Source: Cyanoderma ruficeps
Taxonomy: Eukaryota > Chordata > Aves > Passeriformes > Timaliidae
DNA length: 64,000 nt
Assembly (NCBI GenBank): GCA_008694505.1
Contig: VZDJ01004378.1
Location: forward strand, 14,408,645 to 14,472,644
Direction of reading: 5' to 3'
Below are positions 1 through 64,000 of the stretch, piece by piece. Position 1 is the stretch's first letter, and the number at the start of each line of letters is the position of its first letter. The notes beneath the pieces were generated by a model, which made no database searches, was not told where the DNA came from, and saw only the letters and a list, made by a program, of their open reading frames with translations. Both the position numbers and the translations under genes were made by a program.

Positions 1-1789
1 GATGAAGGCCCAGTGATAGCTGGAAGGGCTGCCACCTCAGCTAGTTTTACTATATCCTGCCTTCACTTATAACACAAGCAGTAAGATATAAATCTGTATT
101 ACAAATTCTTGGGTTTCATTACAGAAGGTAGGTCATTCATCGCTATCTCCAGTGCTGTTTCTGTTTACCAGGCACCTTAAAATTTAAAGATCCTCAGGCA
201 CCATCTAGGACAGAGGTACTTGGAAACAATTCCTTGCCCACTGACAAAGCTTAAAAAAAATCCCCCAGATTTAACACTCACACACATTTTCCAAGAATGT
301 GAGTAAAGTTTGAGATACTGTTCCATTATGAAAAATAATTGTTTCACGTGAAGCACTGGTAGTCCCAGAGAGTCTTACTCTTATACTCTCCTTAGCAGTT
401 CTTAAAGCTCTGCTTCAAATGGCACGTTGTATGCTTTGCAGTCTCTATTTGTACCACTCAATATCTGTCTAGTACCACAGACAGACTGAACACAGAAATA
501 GGAGATCTTTCCCTGAGTAACTGCAGTTACGCAACACAAAGCACAGAGGCATGGGTGGCTCCAGGTGAACCTTTGGCAAAGTAAGCTGTTGATGGTCTTG
601 CTGCAGCCTGATGAACAGTGAAACTGTTTTCCAGCACTATGGATTGAGAAATATTTTCCCCAAAATTTCCATGAAAATATAGTTTCTGTATGAATTCAAT
701 TTTGCCACAGAGATAACTTTCAGAGTGTAAAACACTGTTCTTATCTGTCAGGCCCTGGTGTGTATGGGACGGGAACTTGTCAAAGTTCTTTCTAAACTTG
801 GAGATTCTAATGCAGAAATTTATTCCTGAAGTGGCTGGAAACCACCTTCTTGTTGTTCAGTTAAGTTTTCTCTCATTAAATGTAACCATTAGATCCACAG
901 CTCTCCCTAACTTACATGTTTTACTTCCTTGCCCCTCCTCCTGGAATTTCATATTCCAGCTCTTACAGAAGCCATGAATGCCATCACCCGTTGCTCTGAG
1001 CTCCTGGGAGTTGTTACATATTCAATATGATTTTCGTAATGTAATTTTGTCTTTATTTCAATATCATCATCCTCATTGATAATCCTGACAAAATGCTTAC
1101 TTAGCTTTGTACTACCATGTCTGCATAACAGCCGTGCTTCCATTATTTTTGCAGTGCACATATCTAAATAGCAATTTTTAGTGCTGTTTGTAACAGCTAC
1201 ACACTACCAGATTCTATGTGCTAATTAGCTAATAATGCCTAATAGTTTATAATACTTAACTGGCAGCCTAAGATACATTGCTGGTGTTAGTCACACAATG
1301 CTGTAATGACTTGGGTGAAGGAAGGGGGCAGGGTATACAATTGCAGGCATTACATTTACACCAGCTAGATCTACGAGAACAAACTCGTTTTCAAATGTTT
1401 GTAACCAGCACCCCAGCCCTAAATTCCCACACCGTTTTGGTTCTTTGAAAACTCCATACAAACGTGAAGACAGAGAGAACCTAGTTATGTAATTATGTGG
1501 CCTTTTTTTTTTTCGCGTGTGTGTGTGTGTGTGCGTGTGAAACGCCGAGCAACAGGTTGCACTGTTTGTACAGGGTTCAGGCAAGAGTGACTGAAACAAA
1601 CACAACAAATTATCCATTGGTTTCTGCGAAGGTCTGGAAAAGCTAACGCGAGTCACAGAGACAATTTGAACCCGCCACCGTATTTGCACAACAACACAGA
1701 CGATATCATCATATGAATTATGGTGATCCAAACCACTCATCTGGCAGCGAGGCATAAGGGATCTAATGATGCACGTGCTTCAATTAAGG
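1..1789. other. Upstream flank, no gene recognised
   Basis: AT-rich sequence with scattered short open frames on both strands, none with a recognisable protein, splice context or codon pattern. The longest, on the minus strand at 1291-1755, reads through the GT microsatellite and is taken as chance. Distal promoter elements could lie here but none is distinct. Confidence 0.6.
1503..1539. repeat. T-tract followed by (GT)n microsatellite
   Basis: A run of 11 T followed by CGCG and alternating GT with one C interruption, ending near 1539. It is about 500 bp upstream of the start codon. Confidence 0.9.
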
Positions 1790-1964
1790 CGCTAAGGGAA
1801 ATGTCGCCTGCCCGTCCCTCCCCAGAGGGAGACGATGGGACAGGGGAGACGGTACGGGAGACCTCCCAACCGCGAGGGAGCGCTGCACCGCCCGGGCCCT
1901 CTCCGGCCCCCGCCCCGCGGCTTCTGGGAAGGGCGGGGCCGCTGCCGCCTCCCGCAGGCGTCAC

Positions 1965-1975
1965 TCCCAGCATGC
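1965..1975 (+). promoter_or_regulatory. ZNF143/THAP11-like site (TCCCAGCATGC)
   Basis: Matches the core of the ZNF143 (SBS) motif found in many CpG-island promoters near the transcription start. It lies 52 bases upstream of the start codon. Called by motif only. Confidence 0.5.
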
Positions 1976-2026
1976 AGCGCGGCGCGCTCCTGCTCCTGCC
2001 GCCGCTGCCGCTGCCGGGCGGAGAAG

Positions 2027-60790
<58,764 letters not shown>

Positions 60791-60954
60791 TGGGAAGAAC
60801 TAGAAGCCATAAAAGAGACTCTCTTACTGGGGATAAGGATTGAAAGAGTGAAAATGCCCACCAAATTAAGAATAAAAATCTGAGATGGGGAGTTTCAGAT
60901 AATAGAATGTAAATCTTTATTACATTTTAACATGTGCAGTACTTGAAGTGAAAC

Positions 60955-60960
60955 AATAAA
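60955..60960 (+). promoter_or_regulatory. USP15: Proximal poly(A) signal AATAAA
   Basis: Canonical hexamer 165 bases after the stop codon; a second copy follows at 61030. Would give a short 3' UTR if used. Confidence 0.5.
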
Positions 60961-61283
60961 AACTTAAACAGAAATTGTCTCTAATGCAGTTACAGTCTCA
61001 TATTCACAAGGTATATATAGGAAATCACAAATAAACCCCTTTTAAGTTTTCTGCTGCTGATTTTCTGATGGATTATGGTTTTTTTTGTTTTGGATGTGAA
61101 TTAATAACTGAAATATTAAATCTGTGGACTTCTGGCATTTATTTTCCTAATACTGCAAGAATACTACTGCCAAGTTTAGTTTCTGGATGAATATATATGT
61201 GTTCTTTAGGCTGCCAACCGACTATAAGTAAAAATGTCATAAATATCTAAAGTAGTTTTCTTGAAACAGCAAATTTTTGTTTC

Positions 61284-61333
61284 TCCCAATTTTTCTTTTT
61301 TTTCTTTTTATTTTTCTTTTTTTTTTCTTTTTA
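61284..61333 (+). repeat. Long T/C tract
   Basis: Near-pure pyrimidine run of about 50 bases (T runs broken by single C, one A). It ends just before the acceptor-like AG at 61349 and could serve as its polypyrimidine tract. Confidence 0.85.
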
Positions 61334-61349
61334 AATTTGGTCACAATAG

Positions 61350-61465
61350 AAGAAATAGCTTCAAAAAAGGGTTTTTTAACCTTTTGTGACATAGTGGAAC
61401 ATCCAGAATATTATGTTCATCTTCCTCCTGCTGTGGAACGGGTTCTGGATTTCATGCTGCATTAA
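61350..61465 (+). CDS. Candidate alternative last coding exon of USP15 (38 residues, unproven)
   Basis: An acceptor-like AG at 61348-61349 follows about 50 bases of nearly pure T/C. The open frame after it encodes EEIASKKGFLTFCDIVEHPE and on to VERVLDFMLH, with TAA at 61463-61465. The exon enters in phase 1. The internal donor at 60693 in exon 22 also leaves in phase 1, so joining them would replace the last 32 residues with 38 others and give 987 residues. I do not recognise the peptide. It could equally be chance open sequence in the 3' UTR. Confidence 0.35.
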
Positions 61466-62513
61466 CAAAAAAGGTTTTCAGTTAAATGTAAGTATCCATT
61501 GTTGCTTGTTGGAATCTACTCTGCAGACATAATTCCTGTTATCTTGCTTCTAAGACATGCATAATTTTTTATCTGGTAACAGTCCAAAATTTAAATTGTG
61601 CTATAAGTTCTCTCTCCCCAGTTTTTGTAGTTTGACAGCTTGCAAACTACTCTGTATTAAAGTCAGAGTTAATAGTATTCTGTATCCATAATAATGACTG
61701 TGTATCAGGCTTAGTTGAGAATTTTTTCAATATGACCTACCTTTAAATTGTTAGTTAATGAAATCACTTTAAAGGTAGGCCTGTTAATTTTCTTTGTGTG
61801 TTCCGGATGGAATTCACCATAGCCTTACAGTGTATCTGAAAAGGTAACTCATAAGAGAATTGGCATTTGCATGTTCAAGTCAGAACCTGTACAGTGTATA
61901 AGGCATACAAACTCCAAGTTGGATTTCAGTTAACTATGTTCAGGGGTCCCAGGATGCCAAAATAAGTGTGATAGTTTGAAACATTTTTTGATTTGCTGCT
62001 TTCCCATTGATCTAGTTGGAAGAATATATTGTTGATTTGCATACAATACTGCCTTTGAGAGGGGCTCTTTAATGTGGGGGCACACATCACATATCTACTA
62101 CCTGGAGAATTGCTTTGTGTCCCACTGTTTAAAATTTAAAAAAGAAAAAAGCAAAAAGTATGATGTTCTTCACTTGAACTAATCAAATACAATAGGTTAT
62201 AAATTGTGTATTGTAAATAAAAGTTCACTCTGTGAGTGCACATTTTGGTAAATTATTTATTTATGTTAGCATTAAAAAGTTTAAAAAATTGCATTTGACC
62301 AGGATATAAATGAGATATGTTGGACATGGCTTTGCTTTATACCTTGATATTAAAACTGGTGTTTCATCCTGGTATTTTAAAGCTGCTTTGAGGTTTTGTT
62401 TTTTTTTTTTAAATGTAAACTAACCTCCTGCATGACAGAGGTTAAAATTTTGTCTGCACTTGAGTTCACTTGGGTTTACATTTGAAATGCGCATGTTTAT
62501 TTATACAGATTTC

Positions 62514-62519
62514 AATAAA
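62514..62519 (+). promoter_or_regulatory. USP15: Distal poly(A) signal AATAAA
   Basis: Canonical hexamer in tttcaataaagctattc, with T/GT-rich sequence 15-35 bases downstream. The best-looking of the four signals in context. Confidence 0.65.
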
Positions 62520-62540
62520 GCTATTCAAGACCTTATTTAG

Positions 62541-64000
62541 TGTTCCATTTTGTTAAATTCTTTTCCCACGATGTTTGTGTCATTGGTAGTCTTTGTCTGA
62601 GACATATTCTCAGTTACAAACTGGTTAGGTCATGACCAACATAGAACAAGATTAATAGTATGTCCAGTAGATGGTATATACAAAAACGTTTCTCACCGGT
62701 CATTGGCCCTAAAACATTTAAAAGGCTGCAAAAACAATAACGTCATATTTCTGTTTGTTTGTAAAAGTAATACTGTAACTAATCACATGCAAATATACTA
62801 ATTGTGAGATGGCTGGGAAATAAGGAAATATATTTAAGTTTAGACAAACCTATGGGGTTGGCGGGGGGGAAATGATGCAAGCTTTTGGAAGTAATCCTAG
62901 GGAAGTGATCAATTAATTCTTTGAATAACACACACAAAGAGCCCCTCTATATTCACACTCCCATTTTTTCTGTATCTCGTTAGCCTAGAACTCATTTGGA
63001 AAAACGACACAGAGCAAAGGATCTGATTTGACTTACCAAAGTACCTTAGGAGTACCTTTGTAGAGTGGAGCTTTAATATCTGATAACTCAGAGTCCTAAT
63101 GCACTTCATTCTCACTTTGAAAATGCAAATAAACACATGCATCTGGAATGTTATATTTGAAGGAATGTACTTACCTACTAATAATTGGATCACCCACCTA
63201 GAAATTAAAAGGATCAAAGTTTAATTAGGGAAAAAGTACATAGATGCGCTTTTTTTTTGCTTTTTTTGCCTTTTTTTTGCTTTTTTTTTTCTTGTTATTG
63301 TTAATTTCTTGGCTTCTGAGAATACAAACTCACAGTTTGTATAATCAGCTTCCTAATCAGAGATAAAAATCAGTAATAATCTCTGTTCAAGTCTCTCAAA
63401 GGTTTTGGGAATTCAGGCAAGTTCTGAGTTTTATAAAACATATATTAACGTGTAAGATACAATTCTTCCAGTGTGGACACACTTTACAGAAAGTATTATT
63501 TACAGTGTTTATTGAAAGTTTTCTCAATTCATCATTTATATGGAGAAGAGGATCCTAACACCTGTTGTAGATCACGTCAGATAAAAATTCAGTGTGCTTT
63601 TTTTGTCAGAGAGTTTGCTGTCAATAAGTATCAGCATAAACTCTAAAATCACAAGATTCTGTTAACTTTGTTAGTTAATGTGACAGTCACAGAAACAAAA
63701 CAGAGTAGGAAGGAGAAGACAGCTGGCAATTCCCACTTACTCTGTGGATTTTGTGACAGCAATACATCATTTAAAGCCAAGCTGGGAGGGAAGGAGAGGT
63801 AAAGAAACAATGCCCAGGACCTCTTGTTTTAGTTGGCTTCAGAGAGTGTTCTGGATGTTTTGGTGCAGATAGCTCCCTGATCTGTCCACATAAACTGAAG
63901 TCCCACTTGCCTTCCTGGCACACTGAGGTGAAGTTTGCAGCTTACTTTAGAGCTGATGAGAAAAACTGTCAGATGTTCCATAGTCAGATGATGTGGAAAC
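62541..64000. other. Downstream intergenic flank, no gene recognised
   Basis: AT-rich sequence with no exon, RNA gene or mobile element that I recognise. Includes the T-tract array at 63249-63291. In mammals MON2 follows USP15 on the same strand; no MON2 sequence is seen before the window ends. Confidence 0.6.
63249..63291. repeat. Tandem T-tracts separated by GC
   Basis: Four runs of 7-10 T separated by GC or GCC, a low-complexity array. Confidence 0.85.

Larger units (their letters stand above)
60791..62540 (+). other. USP15: USP15 3' untranslated region
   Basis: AT-rich sequence after the stop, carrying AATAAA at 60955-60960, 61030-61035, 62216-62221 and 62514-62519. The last is followed by T/GT-rich sequence (tatttagtgttccattttgt), a good downstream element, so the longest transcript probably ends near 62540. 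The candidate alternative exon at 61350 lies within it. Confidence 0.75.

Noticed and set aside
1291..1755. 154-codon minus-strand open frame upstream of the gene
   Set aside because: It runs through the GT microsatellite (a His-Thr run) and a poly-T tract and has no recognisable domain.
62909..63217. 102-codon minus-strand frame downstream of USP15
   Set aside because: Low-complexity hydrophobic translation with no recognised family; no promoter or splice context.

Overview
The window is vertebrate nuclear DNA, almost certainly from a bird. It is AT-rich with one sharp CpG island, carries a split gene with standard splice signals, and is sprinkled with CR1 LINE fragments of the kind typical of avian genomes, plus a decayed LTR. 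Nothing bacterial or plasmid-like is present. The species cannot be named from sequence alone.

One gene accounts for essentially all coding content: USP15, a ubiquitin-specific protease, on the plus strand. I could trace 22 coding exons from an ATG at 2027 to a TGA at 60790. Their lengths sum to 2946 nt, giving a 981-residue protein with phase-consistent joins throughout. The order is an N-terminal DUSP domain (exons 1-3), a ubiquitin-like domain (exons 4-6), a Ser/Asn-rich linker with a frame-preserving exon (exon 7), and a USP catalytic domain split by a long insert with an acidic Ser/Glu/Asp stretch (exons 8-22). The catalytic Cys297, His890 and Asp907 and the zinc-binding cysteine pairs 447/450 and 808/811 are all present, so the gene looks intact.

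Layout: 1-1790 is upstream flank with no gene seen; about 1790-2540 is the CpG-island promoter and exon 1; 2116-51189 holds exons 2-8 separated by long introns (2.5-11 kb) that contain the CR1 and LTR debris; 51190-60790 is a compact block with exons 9-22; 60791 to about 62540 is 3' untranslated sequence with several poly(A) signals; from there to 64000 is intergenic sequence with nothing recognised.

The points most worth a second look are a possible alternative C-terminal exon at 61350-61465 reached from a donor inside exon 22, a non-canonical GC-AG intron 21, an out-of-frame upstream ORF overlapping the start codon, the ZNF143/YY1-like promoter motifs, and a CR1-in-CR1 nested insertion. I found no evidence of a wholly new biological system. 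Comparisons with human USP15 are from memory and not from an alignment run here.
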